Source: Linderina pennispora (taxonomy: Eukaryota > Kickxellomycota > Kickxellomycetes > Kickxellales > Kickxellaceae). From it: DNA of 29,867 nucleotides. How positions within the stretch are numbered: the first letter of the stretch is position 1; every line of letters starts with the position of its first letter. Below are positions 8,700-19,112 of the stretch, one piece after another. The notes under the pieces are model-generated. The model had not been told where the DNA came from, did no database searches, and saw nothing but the letters and a program-made list of their open reading frames with translations. The stretch is from positions 1 through 29,867 of the forward strand of contig NW_024468368.1 of assembly GCF_002104995.1 (NCBI RefSeq). The letters are read 5' to 3'. The position numbers were made by a program, and so were the translations under genes.

Positions 8700-8996
8700 A
8701 TTCGAACTAATAAAATCGGGGAAATACTTGTGAGATGAAACTGAAGAAAAGAGAACAAGCTGAATATCTGGCATACTGGCTTTTAACACCAGGGTAGCAT
8801 TGCATCACCGCTTTGATGAAGGCGATGCACTAGGGGGCAAAAACCTTTGTAGATGCCAAAGATCTGGGCATGTGTCACTGCCATTCACAAAGTCAAAGCA
8901 CTGATTGCCTTGCGCCTAACATGGTTGTGGGCTATCAGCATGGTGACATACCAGCATTTGCGCTAGATATTCAATATATTGAAGCAAACAATGGAT

Positions 8997-9605
8997 TTAG
9001 TTGTCTTTTTTCTCCTCGGCAGTGGGATTCGGCACCAGCTTGCCAACGGGCAAGTACTTTCCAGCAAAGAACGTGGCCCATTCATTGAGCGACTCAACCT
9101 CGGTCTTATCCAGGCCCTTGAGGTCGTCCAGCGGGGCATCCAGGTCAGTCAGCGTCGACTTGTCGAAGCTGCCAAGCGCCAGTCCACGCGACGCATCCCG
9201 GCCAGCAAAGTTCGCATAGGGACCACCTGGCCCGTAGAATGAGCGGCCATTCGACACATCATACACGGTACCATTGACGGCCATATATAGGGGGGTATTC
9301 TCGTCGCGGCCATCAAACTCGGAGAGTTCGCGCGGCGTAAAGTCGCGCTTGGCCGGGATGGGTTTCGGCACGACATCGTTCATGGTGAAGCGTGGCTGGC
9401 GCGCCGGCGACAGGAAGGCGATGATGCTGCGCGTCACAAAGAAAAAAGCCAGAAGAATCAGGATTAGATGCGTCGGGTTCTCCAGCGATGGTTTGATGGG
9501 CGCCAGGAAGCGTGCTAATGAGGGACGGTCGAAATTGGCAGCCTCGGTGGCGGCCTCTGTCGCCTGGGCGACGGTCGTGGCTAAGGTCTCTTCCAAGCTG
9601 GTCAT
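8997..9605 (-). CDS. DAP1: Dap1/PGRMC-type membrane haem-binding protein
   Basis: Member of the MAPR family (yeast Dap1, human PGRMC1), which binds haem and supports cytochrome P450 enzymes such as Erg11/CYP51 in sterol synthesis at the ER. I chose the ATG at 9605 (MTSLEETLAT), giving 202 residues; the frame is open further upstream but runs through promoter-like sequence. One N-terminal membrane helix covers about residues 44-65 (NPTHLILILLAFFFVTRSII). The cytochrome b5-like domain covers about 88-187, opening FTPRELSEFDGRDENTPLYM. The haem signature FYGPGGPYANFAGRDASRGL includes Tyr124 and Tyr130, which align with PGRMC1 Tyr107 and Tyr113 (the latter being the haem ligand). The acidic/lysine C-tail is EEKKDN. 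The gene is intact and without introns. Confidence 0.93.
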   Translation of the reverse strand: MTSLEETLATTVAQATEAATEAANFDRPSLARFLAPIKPSLENPTHLILILLAFFFVTRSIIAFLSPARQPRFTMNDVVPKPIPAKRDFTPRELSEFDGRDENTPLYMAVNGTVYDVSNGRSFYGPGGPYANFAGRDASRGLALGSFDKSTLTDLDAPLDDLKGLDKTEVESLNEWATFFAGKYLPVGKLVPNPTAEEKKDN

Positions 9606-10754
9606 TCTGGAGGGAATTAGTAGTGGGCGGAAAAAAAAGGTAGTGAAGGAAAGGTGTGGGAAGCACAGTGGTGGAACACTCGATGGGGTTCCCTGAACCC
9701 TTGTCCAACATGCCAGTGTGGCCACTGCTAAGGCATGTGGCGCCACGTTGAAATGGTTGATTGATGAGCTGATTACTACGCTTATGGAGCTTGCGATGCG
9801 AGCTCAGCTAACCACTAAGGTTTAGGCAGCCGGTAGTGTGGCAAGGAATCTACCATGGGGCTTCACGGTCCAAGGCAGATATAGAAACTGTCCAGAAAAT
9901 TTAAAAAGAACCATCCTGTTAGGGGCTCGTTTTGGAGGCCTGGTTGCTTGCCTGCAGTCTGGGTGGCAGCAGAGCCATCAGGGGCGGGGTCGGTAGAGAA
10001 ATCTTGCAAGTGCCTCGCCTGTTTGACACAACAGGAGGCATGTTCCTAGGAAGAGAGCTCGACGCAACCTGCCTATAGGTATGGTATAGCGATGGTCTGT
10101 CGCAGAAGGTTGCAGACCAAAAGTGTGTTCTCATCCCACTGTCCAGGGAAGGTGATTCTTGCGTAGTCAGATTTATCCATCGAATGGCTGTCGATGCACA
10201 TGACTGAACCGAACCCCACGCCGAGGTATGCCACGGCTGACGGCCACGAATATTAAATAGTGGAATGTAAAGAAGGGGGTTGTACGGAAGTCGGAATATG
10301 TGGAAGAGGGTGAGGTATTAGAAAAGGTGGATGGCGCAGGAGGGACCGCATTTCTATGTAGGATGTGTGTTGGCCAGTGATTCAATGGCTCCAAGTCCGA
10401 GTGCTGAGGATGCGGGAATTGACTGGATTGTTTATTACATTACTGCATCTACGAAATGCGAAGGAGCTACGACGAACGGCGCTTTGATATATGGTTCCAA
10501 GTTCGATTTTACTAGTGCTTTTAAGATACATATTGGTCATCTTCAGGTCTGAATCCATAGGCGAAAAGAGAGTATTGTCACTTTAGGAGACCGCAGAGCA
10601 AGTCACGCATACTCGCTGTGAGACTTGGAGGAGTATAGGTCCTTCCAGTCAATAAAATCACTCTAGCGGACAGTTGGACATTTTTGGACTATAAAATTTT
10701 ATGAAATAGAGAAGAGCAGTGAAGAGGTATTCACTTTGTAGAAAGAGATGTGGT
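9606..10754. other. Intergenic region between DAP1 and DUG1
   Basis: About 1.15 kb holding the DAP1 promoter side and the DUG1 3' flank. Several short frames (for example 10331-10552 on the plus strand and 9919-10134 and 10173-10394 on the minus strand) show no domain or conserved composition. I see no RNA gene or mobile element, apart from the 17-bp repeat at 9793. Confidence 0.5.
9793..9809 (+). repeat. 17-bp direct repeat, copy 2
   Basis: Identical 17 bases to 8028-8044, in the intergenic region upstream of the DAP1 gene. Confidence 0.4.
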
Positions 10755-12188
10755 TTAGGCGCTGAGGTCCGTGTTGGCGACCTCATGGAGGTAAGCACCG
10801 AGCAGCTTGATGCCCTCAATGTAGTTGCGCTTGTCAATCTTCTCGTTGATAGAGTGAGCGCCGTCGTCGCTGGCGCCCATGGGCAGCAGCAGCACATTGA
10901 CATTGAGGTTCTCCTCAAAAGTCAGGGTGACGGGGATGGAGCCGCCCTCGCGGGTCAGGTCGGGCTTGACGCCATAGACCTTCTCGGTAGCCTTGGCACC
11001 AGCGACAAAGTTCGGGTGCTTGGGCGACGAGTACCACCAGCGGCCGCCGTGGGTCTCGATGACCTGCATCTTGTTCTTGCTGCCCAGCTTGGCAAACTCG
11101 TCATTCAGGTACTTTGTGACCAGCTCAGCGACCTTGGCCGGCTCCATGTTGGGCACGGTGCGCAGCGAGAACTTGCCGCGGACCTTGGCAGGAATGACGG
11201 TCTTGTCGCCGGACGCATAGAAGGCGCCCTCGACACCGTGGATGGACAGGGTGGGGAAGCGCCAGCGGTGCTTGAGGGTGTCCCGCTCCTCGGCATGGAT
11301 GAGCACGTCGTTCTTGAGATCGCTGGCGAGCGCAGTGTGCGAAAACTCGAGGTTGTTGTAGGTTTCCTCCTCCTCGTCGGTGATGGGCATAACCTGGTCG
11401 TAGATACCCGGGACCTGGATCTTGCCGTTGACGTCGACCAGCTTTGACAGCAGGTGGACCAGGTCGGTCATGGGCTCGTGGACGGTTCCGCCGAAAACGC
11501 CCGAGTGCAGGTCGGCGCCGGGACCCTCAACCTGCAGGTGGAAGTAGCTGACGCCGCGCAGGCCGTGGGTCAGGCACGGCTTGCTCTTGCCCAGCCAGTA
11601 GTTGTCGCTGATGCACACAACGTCGGTGCCCTTGAACCACTTGTCGGCCTCCTCGACAATGATCTCATCCAGGCCCTCGCTGCCGCTTTCCTCCATGCCC
11701 TCGAAGCAGAACTTCAGGTTGACGGGCATTTCAATGCCGGCCTTCTTGTGCGTCTCAGCGCACAGCAGCCAGCCGAGCACTGGGCCCTTGTCGTCGGTCG
11801 AGCCGCGGCCCACCAGGCGGCCGTCCTCCTTCTCAACCAGCACGAACGGGTCAGTCTCCCAGCCGTCCTCGATCAGCGCCGGCTGCACATCGTAGTGGCC
11901 ATACACCAGCACGGTCTTCTTGTTCGGGTCATTGCCGTACTGGCCCAGGATGACCGGCGGCAGGTCCAGGATCTCGCCGTGCAGGTTCTGCTTGCCCGGG
12001 TCGACGCGCTTGCATGTCGCACCCAGAGACTCCCAGCGTGCCTGCAGCCACTCGCCCATGCGCACCACGTCGGGACGGCGAGCGGCGTCGCCGCTGACCG
12101 ACGGAATCGCCACAACCTCGCGCAGAGTCTCGATGAACGCCTGCTGGTCCTGGTTGACCAGGTCAAAGTACTTCTCAACGTCAGCCAT
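10755..12188 (-). CDS. DUG1: Cys-Gly metallodipeptidase (Dug1/CNDP2, M20 family)
   Basis: Cytosolic zinc or manganese dipeptidase that cleaves Cys-Gly in glutathione turnover. From the ATG at 12188 (MADVEKYFDLVNQDQQ) the protein is 477 residues, the usual Dug1/CNDP2 length. M20 metal and catalytic residues are visible: His98 and Asp100 in VYGHYDVQP, Asp132 in GRGSTDDKGP, Glu166 and Glu167 in CFEGMEESGSEG, Asp195 in VCISDNYW, and a late His in GASDDGAHSINEK. The dimerisation region LTHGLRGVSYFHLQVEGPGA, then DLHSGVFGG, is also typical. The frame stays open for another 120 codons upstream (see findings), but a TATA-like box at 12302-12308 supports the short form. It shares a 537-base divergent promoter with the condensin gene. 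No introns. Confidence 0.96.
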   Translation of the reverse strand: MADVEKYFDLVNQDQQAFIETLREVVAIPSVSGDAARRPDVVRMGEWLQARWESLGATCKRVDPGKQNLHGEILDLPPVILGQYGNDPNKKTVLVYGHYDVQPALIEDGWETDPFVLVEKEDGRLVGRGSTDDKGPVLGWLLCAETHKKAGIEMPVNLKFCFEGMEESGSEGLDEIIVEEADKWFKGTDVVCISDNYWLGKSKPCLTHGLRGVSYFHLQVEGPGADLHSGVFGGTVHEPMTDLVHLLSKLVDVNGKIQVPGIYDQVMPITDEEEETYNNLEFSHTALASDLKNDVLIHAEERDTLKHRWRFPTLSIHGVEGAFYASGDKTVIPAKVRGKFSLRTVPNMEPAKVAELVTKYLNDEFAKLGSKNKMQVIETHGGRWWYSSPKHPNFVAGAKATEKVYGVKPDLTREGGSIPVTLTFEENLNVNVLLLPMGASDDGAHSINEKIDKRNYIEGIKLLGAYLHEVANTDLSA

Positions 12189-12725
12189 CGTGGGTGGAAA
12201 AAGTGTGCTAGTAGAAAAAAGGTGTGAATATACGAGGGGAGAAAGGATGTTTTGCTTGCAGAGCAGAGATGTGTGGGAACGAACGATGGCCGGACAAGGG
12301 GCTTTATACCTGCTGGTGCTGCCCCATTTCCACGCGGCAGCCGACAGATGCCGGCGAAACGGCCTTGCGAGGGATGATGCACTGGTATGCACTGCGAGTG
12401 GACGCATGACTTGGTGGTATGCGGGCTGAAAGAACGTCGGAGAAGGACGCTTTGAACATTGCTCCGTGTCCATTTCTGGCAATAACGACCCATTTTGGAG
12501 TGTGGGAACTGCCGTTTTTCTCAGCGAACCGCACAAAATGCCGATCAAGAATCTAGTAATCTAGTAATCACAGTGAATCTGGCGCGGTTTGTAAACAGCA
12601 CGAACCAATGGCCATGGAAAAAAAGAAGCAAGGCTAGTGTGCATTGAGCAGCTTTGCTCTTGGCTGCCAACTCGCACTTTACTATTTTCAAGCTATTCAT
12701 ATACACCCCTGCCCCTTTCCATATA
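12189..12725. promoter_or_regulatory. Divergent promoter DUG1 / YCS4
   Basis: 537 bases between opposed start codons. On the DUG1 side are a TATA-like box (12302-12308) and a pyrimidine-rich minus-strand leader. The condensin side is A/T-rich just before the ATG at 12726. No RNA gene is seen. Confidence 0.6.
12302..12308 (-). promoter_or_regulatory. TATA-like box for DUG1
   Basis: TATAAAG on the minus strand, about 114 bases upstream of the DUG1 ATG at 12188. Confidence 0.55.
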
Positions 12726-15700
12726 ATGTTCAACTTGCACGAGCAGCTGATAAAGCTGCAGGAGGACGAGGTGGAGATTCACAATGACTTTACGTTTGAA
12801 GGAATCGATGCAATTGTAGCCAAGCGAGCTATAAACAGCCTGACAGACAAGCTGGTGGTCAACGGCGAGGCCATCAACGATGACATAGCATTTGACACGC
12901 TGCGCGCGTTTGCCCGTGACCTGCACGCAGTAGACCCCAAGCTGATTGCGCGCGGGCTCGACATGCTGGTAGCTGGGTTCGAGAGCGTGGTGCGGCAGGC
13001 ATCCAACGCACTTTCCACACAGGGCTCGGATCCGACGCAGTATGCCGAGACACTGGACCGCTATGCGTACCTGTTCCAGTGGATCATCGAGCGAGGCGAG
13101 TCGTCGGCATCGCAGATCCGCACATCAGCAGCGCAGACCAAAGGCCGGCGGCGCAAGGGCGTAGGCAGCGTGCCAGGCAGTAACAAGGCAGCGAGTATTG
13201 CGGAGATTGTGCCCGGCTGGAAGTCAAAGGTCATGGACCTGTATTTGCTGTTGCAGCAGCTGTTCCAGCTGCCGCTGGGGCGGATCTGGAATTCAGTACC
13301 GGAGCGTGACTCATTCATTGGGGTGTTTATGCGTCTCGGGCACAAGGTGCTGGAGAACCCAACGTACGGGCGTGATAGCGAGTTCCAGATGGCGCTGTTC
13401 AATGTGATGTGCAAATGGGTGCAGACATACAACGGACTGTACGGTGCTGTCACATTGATCACGCAGAACATCCAGCACTACGAGCATCTGAGCGAGTCCA
13501 TGGCGCAGCTCGTCCAGCTGGCATACGAGAAATATGATGGTGCGCAGCTGGCGGATGAGGTGCTGCGGGATGTCGCAGGCAAGGAGTTTAGCAGCGTGCA
13601 CGACAAGTCTGGGCCCAAAAACACTGCCCGGTTCATTATCAAGTTTTCGCAGCTTGCACCCAAGGCTCTGCTGCGGCAGATGGGCTTGCTGATCCGGCAT
13701 CTTGACAGCGAAGCACACATTATGCGGTCGGCCATGGTCGACGCAATTGGGCACCTGATCATGTACCTGGCCACGCAGGAGGAGCAGACGGACATCATCA
13801 AGAACCAGGTGGGCGAGTACTTTGATATTGTCGAACAGCGGTTCCAGGACAACCACTACCTGGTCCGCGCCAAGGTCATGCAGGTGTGCCAGTTTATTTG
13901 CAGTGGGCCGGCAAAGTTCCCGAAGCGGCGGCCCCGCCTCATTAACCTGGTTGTCGGGAGACTCGAGGACAAGGCAAGCAATGTGCGTAAGCATGCAATT
14001 CGGGCACTCACCATTCTTCTGGAGTCGCATCCGTTTGCGCTTGATGGCGCTGAGCTAGCCAGCGAGCCGCTTGAGGACAGCCTCGAGAAGATCACTGGCG
14101 AGCTTGCGCGCATGGCCAAGGGCGTGGCAGCAGAGAAGCCGACAGTGAGCAAAGACCCCGAAGATTCTGACGCCGAGATGGCTGATGGCGACGAGACAGT
14201 GAATGAAGATGGTGCAGCGCAGAATCCTGGAAAGCAGGCTGACAAGAGCAGCGTCCCGGACATCTCAAATGCAGGGCTGACGCCCGAGATGGCTGCCAAG
14301 GCCATGCACCTGCAGTTCCAGCAGCGGTACTACCGCGACGCGCTGTATTTTGTGCGGCAGCTGCAGGAGGCAATGCCGCTGCTGGTGCAGCTTCTGGGCG
14401 CAACCAACAAGAGTGAGGTCATGGAGGCGATGGATTTCTTCGTGACGGCAGTGCGGTTCCGCGTCGACGGAGCACAAGGCGGGATCCGGCGGATGGCGCA
14501 TCTGATCTGGGTGCCATCGACCAGCAATTCAACCGGTGCCAGCGCCCCGCACGCAGGATCGACAGGCAGCCCGGAGGAGGCGCGCGGGGTGCGGGCGAAG
14601 CTGCTGGAGTCGTACAAGCAGCTGTATCTGCAGCCGAACGAGCGGCTCAGCGCATCGGAAAACACGAGCCGGATTACGCGCAATCTGATCAGTCTGACGT
14701 TTGGCGCGACGCTGGCGGAGCTGATTTCACTGGAGGAGCTTGTGCGGACGCTGGTGGACGAGCAGTTCATTGGAAACGATGTCATCGCCAAACTACGCAG
14801 CGTCTACGGGTATACGCGCCAGCGCCTGCCGCCTGCACAGCGCCGCGGGGCAATAATTGTGCTGGGCATGATGGCACAGGCGCGACGCTCCGTGGTCACC
14901 GACGACATCGACCTGTATATGCGCATCGGCCTGGGCCGCTACGGCCACGAGGATCTAACCATCGCCAAGTACACGTGTATGGCCCTGCAGTGTCTGGGCG
15001 CGCGGCGATCGAAGCGGCCGGGCCCAGCGGCAGCTATAGATGAGGCAGAGAACAAGCGGTTCCCGATGGACAACCCAATCTTCGAAGGCCTGGCCAGGAT
15101 CATCGAGGAGCCGCGGCGCGACCCGGAGTGGTTCCCAGCCGCCGAGCAGGCGCTGAACACAATCTATGCACTGGGCGAAAAGCCCGATGCGTTTGCTGTG
15201 CGTGTTGTCCGGAAGCAGGCGCGGCTGGTGCAGGATCTGCTGGCCAGCTCCAGCATGTCACAGACGCCAGCCGACGAGCACGCCATGGACATTGATGACG
15301 ACGAGGCTGAGACGCTATCACAGCAGCCGGCTAGCACGCTCGTCGACCCGTGGGACCTGACGCGTCTTTTGTTCATCGTCGGACACATTGCGATCAAGGA
15401 GATTGTGCTGCTGGAGACCATCGAGGCCGAATTAAAGCGCCGCAAGGCCGAGGCTGAGCCCAGCCGCAAGCGCCGTGCGACCGACAGCCGCCCCCACGAC
15501 GACACCATGGATGGCGACGATGACGACGAGCTCAATCAGATTGCCGGGTCAACTGAGGACGAAATAGGCGACATCATTGCGGCCATCCGCGAGCGCGAGC
15601 TGCTGTCCGGCAGCAAGTCGCTGCTGGCGCTATTTGGCCCGCTGCTGGTGCATATCTGCAAGAATCTGGGCAAGTTCAACGACCGCCTGCTGACTGTGCA

Positions 15701-16598
15701 TGCAACAGCAGCGCTAGCCAAGTTCATGTGCATTTCATCGGGCTTCTGCGAGGAGCACCTGCCGCTGCTGCTGACTCTTCTGCAGCGTGCGCGGTCGCCG
15801 GTGATTCGTGCCAACATCGCCATTGCACTGGGCGACATCACCGTGTGCTTCAACAATCTGATCGGCGAGAACGTGCAGTACCTGTACGGGCCCCTGCACG
15901 ACTCCAACACCAAGGTCAAGAAAACCACGCTGATGGTGCTGACGCATCTGATTCTCAACGGCATGGTCAAGGTCAAGGGCCAGCTGGGCGAGATGGCAAA
16001 GTGCCTGGAGGACAAGGACACCCACGTGGCCGACCTGGCCAAGCTGTTTTTCGCCGAGCTGTCCACCAAGGACAATGCTGTCTACAACAACCTGCCCGAC
16101 ATTATCTCGAGCTTGAGCGTCGGCGCCGCCGCCGTCAATGAGGAGAGCTTCGGTCGTATCATGAAGTTCCTGTTTGATTTCATCAAGGAGAAGGACCGCC
16201 AGACCGACAATGTGGTCGACAAGCTGTGCCAGCGCTTCCGCAACACCACCGATACTAGGCAGTGCCGCGATATCGCTTATTGCTTGGCCCTGCTGCCATA
16301 CAAGTCTGAGCGCAGCGTGCGCAGGCTACTGGATGGCCTTCCTGGATACCAGGAGAGCCTGTCCGAGGATGCGGTGTACAGGTATTTCAATGATATTGTC
16401 GCCAAGGCCAAGTCCCAGGCTGCGCAGAAGCCCGAGGCCAAGGCGCTGGTTGAGGAGTATGAGTCCAAGCTGCGCGAGGCCAGAGCCAGGGCCATTGGCG
16501 AAGACGAGGAGGCTGTGGCGTCCCAGGCAGCCGAAGAGGCAGATACACGGACAGCACAGTACTCGGACGACGAGATTGACGAGGATCAGGATCTCTAA
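12726..16598 (+). CDS. YCS4: Condensin complex subunit 1 (Ycs4/Cnd1/CAP-D2)
   Basis: HEAT-repeat regulatory subunit of condensin, required for mitotic chromosome compaction. I chose the ATG at 12726 (MFNLHEQLIKLQEDEVEIHN), giving 1290 residues; the frame upstream reads through promoter. The N-terminal condensin-D2 region covers roughly the first 400 residues. A disordered acidic insert lies at about 480-515 (EDSDAEMADGDETVNEDG) and a basic/acidic linker at about 915-945 (RKRRATDSRPHDDTMDGDDD), a likely nuclear signal or phospho-regulated region. The conserved Cnd1 HEAT cluster is at about 1026-1140 (IRANIAIALGDITVCFNNLI, then YLYGPLHDSNTKVKKTTLMV and LTHLILNGMVKVKGQLGEMA). The tail is acidic (YSDDEIDEDQDL). 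It is uninterrupted over 3.9 kb and ends 77 bases from the convergent KGD2. Confidence 0.95.
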   Translation: MFNLHEQLIKLQEDEVEIHNDFTFEGIDAIVAKRAINSLTDKLVVNGEAINDDIAFDTLRAFARDLHAVDPKLIARGLDMLVAGFESVVRQASNALSTQGSDPTQYAETLDRYAYLFQWIIERGESSASQIRTSAAQTKGRRRKGVGSVPGSNKAASIAEIVPGWKSKVMDLYLLLQQLFQLPLGRIWNSVPERDSFIGVFMRLGHKVLENPTYGRDSEFQMALFNVMCKWVQTYNGLYGAVTLITQNIQHYEHLSESMAQLVQLAYEKYDGAQLADEVLRDVAGKEFSSVHDKSGPKNTARFIIKFSQLAPKALLRQMGLLIRHLDSEAHIMRSAMVDAIGHLIMYLATQEEQTDIIKNQVGEYFDIVEQRFQDNHYLVRAKVMQVCQFICSGPAKFPKRRPRLINLVVGRLEDKASNVRKHAIRALTILLESHPFALDGAELASEPLEDSLEKITGELARMAKGVAAEKPTVSKDPEDSDAEMADGDETVNEDGAAQNPGKQADKSSVPDISNAGLTPEMAAKAMHLQFQQRYYRDALYFVRQLQEAMPLLVQLLGATNKSEVMEAMDFFVTAVRFRVDGAQGGIRRMAHLIWVPSTSNSTGASAPHAGSTGSPEEARGVRAKLLESYKQLYLQPNERLSASENTSRITRNLISLTFGATLAELISLEELVRTLVDEQFIGNDVIAKLRSVYGYTRQRLPPAQRRGAIIVLGMMAQARRSVVTDDIDLYMRIGLGRYGHEDLTIAKYTCMALQCLGARRSKRPGPAAAIDEAENKRFPMDNPIFEGLARIIEEPRRDPEWFPAAEQALNTIYALGEKPDAFAVRVVRKQARLVQDLLASSSMSQTPADEHAMDIDDDEAETLSQQPASTLVDPWDLTRLLFIVGHIAIKEIVLLETIEAELKRRKAEAEPSRKRRATDSRPHDDTMDGDDDDELNQIAGSTEDEIGDIIAAIRERELLSGSKSLLALFGPLLVHICKNLGKFNDRLLTVHATAALAKFMCISSGFCEEHLPLLLTLLQRARSPVIRANIAIALGDITVCFNNLIGENVQYLYGPLHDSNTKVKKTTLMVLTHLILNGMVKVKGQLGEMAKCLEDKDTHVADLAKLFFAELSTKDNAVYNNLPDIISSLSVGAAAVNEESFGRIMKFLFDFIKEKDRQTDNVVDKLCQRFRNTTDTRQCRDIAYCLALLPYKSERSVRRLLDGLPGYQESLSEDAVYRYFNDIVAKAKSQAAQKPEAKALVEEYESKLREARARAIGEDEEAVASQAAEEADTRTAQYSDDEIDEDQDL

Positions 16599-16675
16599 AA
16601 AACAGTGGCTTGATTTGGGCTGGTGATTTTCTAAACGAAGTGAGAAACAAAAAAAAAGAAAACTGGCGTGCCAGC

Positions 16676-18598
16676 TTAGATGTTGAGCAGCAGGCGCTGC
16701 GGGTCCTCAATGGCCTCCTTGATCTTGACCAGGAAGGTCACAGCCTCACGACCATCGATGATGCGGTGGTCGTACGACAGCGCCACGTACATCATGGGCC
16801 TGATCTCGATCTTGCCGTTGACAACCACGGGGCGCTCCTTGATGGCGTGCATGCCGAGAATCGCCGCCTGGGGCATGTTGATGATCGGAGTTCCGTACAG
16901 CGAGCCAAACACTCCGCCGTTGGAAATCGTGAACGTACCGCCCGCCATGTCCTCCACCGTGATCTTGTTGTCGCGCGCCTTCTTGCCCAGGTTGGCAATC
17001 TCCTGCTCCACATCCACAATCGACATCGCCTCGGTGTTACGCAGCACCGGCGTCACCAGGCCCTTGGGCGTAGCCACCGCCACGCTGACATCGCAGTAGT
17101 CGTAGTACACAAAGTGGTCGCCGTCAATGCTGGCGTTGACCTCGGGAACCGACTGCAGCGCGTGCGTGCTGGCCTTGACGAACGCTCCCATGTAGCCCAG
17201 CTTGATGCCGTGCGTCTTCAGAACCTCGTCCTTGTACGTCTTGCGCAGGTTGATCAGATTCGTCATGTCAATCTCGTTGAATGTCGTCAGCGACGCCGCC
17301 GTGTCCTGCGACTGCTTCAGCCGCTCGGCGATACGCGACCGCATGCGGTTCATCTTCACCCGGCGCTCCGAACGGTTCGGCGCTCCAAATGTGACCGGGC
17401 TGGGAGCCGAGGCTGCCGCCGGCTTGCTGGCCGCCGGAGCCGGAGCTGCAGGCGCAGGAGTGGGTGCAGCAGCTGCCGGGGTGGGCGCGGCTGGAGTAGG
17501 AGCAGCAGCCGGAGCAGCGGCCTCGGGCTCAGTGGCAGCGGGCTTGGCCGGGGCAGCACCGCCCTCGGCGACAGCGCCCTCCTCGATCTTGAACAGATCC
17601 TGGCCGACAACAACAGTGTCCTCCTCGTTGGCGAGCAGTTCCCGGATAACACCGGCGATGGGCGAGTTCACGGGGATGTCGACCTAAAAAGCGTGATTGC
17701 CCGAAGCAGTAGGTATTCAGTTCAGAATGTTCTGGGTGTCAGGTGCAGAAAACGTGACGTAAAAGGGCGCAAATAGTGCCAGGGGGCGATGAGCGCGGGT
17801 CAAATGTTTTGCCAACAGCCATACGATTACGTCGATCCGCATCACTTCACACTCCTTCTGTTCTCACATGCACCTCAGGTGCGCATAGAATCCAAAAAGG
17901 AACAAGCGAGACGAGCGGTCTCTGTGCAACGCCAGAGCCCGCTGGTTTTCCCCTTTGCGGCATTAATACCGCCTTCTGCTCCACCCTGTAACCTCAAAAA
18001 TAAGCTCCAACTTGGTACGTTACCTTGTCAGTCTCGATGGACGCAACCTCCTCGTCCTGCTGGACCTGCTCGCCGACCTGCTTGGCCCACGCCTTGAGCG
18101 TGCCTTCGGTGATCGAGTCGGCCATGTGCGGGACCTTGATGATCTTGAACTTGTCGTCAGCTACATAGCCAGCGGGGATTTAAGTGTGGGAAACGGTGGG
18201 TTGCGCAGAGATAGCAGGATCAGCCAGTGCCAGGTGGTGGCTGTGGGAAGCCACGCATTACCAGACGAAGGCGACATGAAAAATTTTCGCTTCTTGCTAT
18301 AGCGATAAGGGGTGGATACTTACAGTAGAAGCGCATAGCTCCGCCCTGCTTGGAAAAGACCGACCTACGCAACAAGCAGAAAATACTCCGAATCAGTCAC
18401 CCGAAATGAATAAAAGGGCCCTTGAGCCGTTGGAATTGTCTGAATTCGAATTCATCACTCCTGGTCAGAAAGATATACTTACTGTGCGTGCTTGAAGGCA
18501 AGGGCGCCAGAGAGTTTTGTCATGTTGGCGGCGGCCATGGTGTGTTTGAGGGACGGAGCCATAGCCCTGCCGAGCTGGAACGACATACGCGACTGCAT
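16676..18598 (-). CDS. KGD2: Dihydrolipoamide succinyltransferase, E2 of 2-oxoglutarate dehydrogenase (four exons)
   Basis: Mitochondrial matrix E2 subunit of the TCA-cycle 2-oxoglutarate dehydrogenase complex. Exons are 18598-18483, 18364-18324, 18160-18024 and 17683-16676, with GT-AG introns of 118, 163 and 340 bases (donors GTAAGT, GTAAGT, GTAACG). The spliced product is 433 residues. The presequence starts [20 protein letters not shown] and reaches about MRFYS. The lipoyl domain ([20 protein letters not shown] onward, then [16 protein letters not shown]) carries the lipoylated Lys98 exactly at the last exon junction. An Ala/Pro linker (about 145-205) leads directly to the catalytic domain, with no E3-binding domain, as usual for fungal and animal KGD2. 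The catalytic motif is YDHRIIDG, with His404 and Asp408. It ends [10 protein letters not shown]. Confidence 0.96.
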
Positions 18599-19112
18599 GG
18601 TTGTACTAGAGTGTACGAGTAGAAGACAAAGAAAAGCGTGTAGATAAAAACGAAGTAGAGATAAGGGGTCAAGAGAAGAAAAGAGAAGCAGTGGCAGCTG
18701 GGACGGCGTATCGTTTTGGCGGACTTGCTTTTGGAGAAAAGCGCTGTCCTGACTGAGAGCAGCAGTTCCCTTAAGGGGGGTTTTTGGGTGGGACTTCCGC
18801 CAGCCAATCAAGACCATCAAAATGCGGGCTGGTGGCCTAAGCGTAGACTTCCTCGCTGGTGCACTATCTTTCGCATCGGCAGGCAGCTTGTTACGTGGCA
18901 TTACAAAATTTATTTCGGGGTGTGCGTGAGCTAGCGTGCGCATGAAGCAAGGTGATTCGTTGCATGTGAGGGGAGGGAGAGTGTCAAGTGTGGGGGTTTA
19001 GAAAACGTTCTGTAGCCGGTCTAAAAACAGGTTCAATTTGGATCGTCCCCACCCCCAAGCCAAAAGGGACACGTACACAGATAAATATGCCTGGACTCGG
19101 GGACACGCCCGA
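18599..19112. other. Intergenic: KGD2 promoter and RFC5 3' flank
   Basis: 514 bases. The minus-strand leader of KGD2 is pyrimidine-rich (tctcttttcttctcttgac and similar). I see no RNA gene, repeat or credible ORF. Confidence 0.5.

Noticed and set aside
13311-14030. Long antisense open frames across YCS4, KGD2, DUG1 and RAB3GAP1
   Set aside because: They lie opposite strongly conserved genes in GC-rich codon-biased sequence, contain no domain signatures, and are expected shadows.
16610-17776. 388-codon plus-strand frame opposite KGD2
   Set aside because: It mirrors the Ala/Pro linker and catalytic domain codons of KGD2. Its Arg/Ser-rich translation has no recognisable fold.
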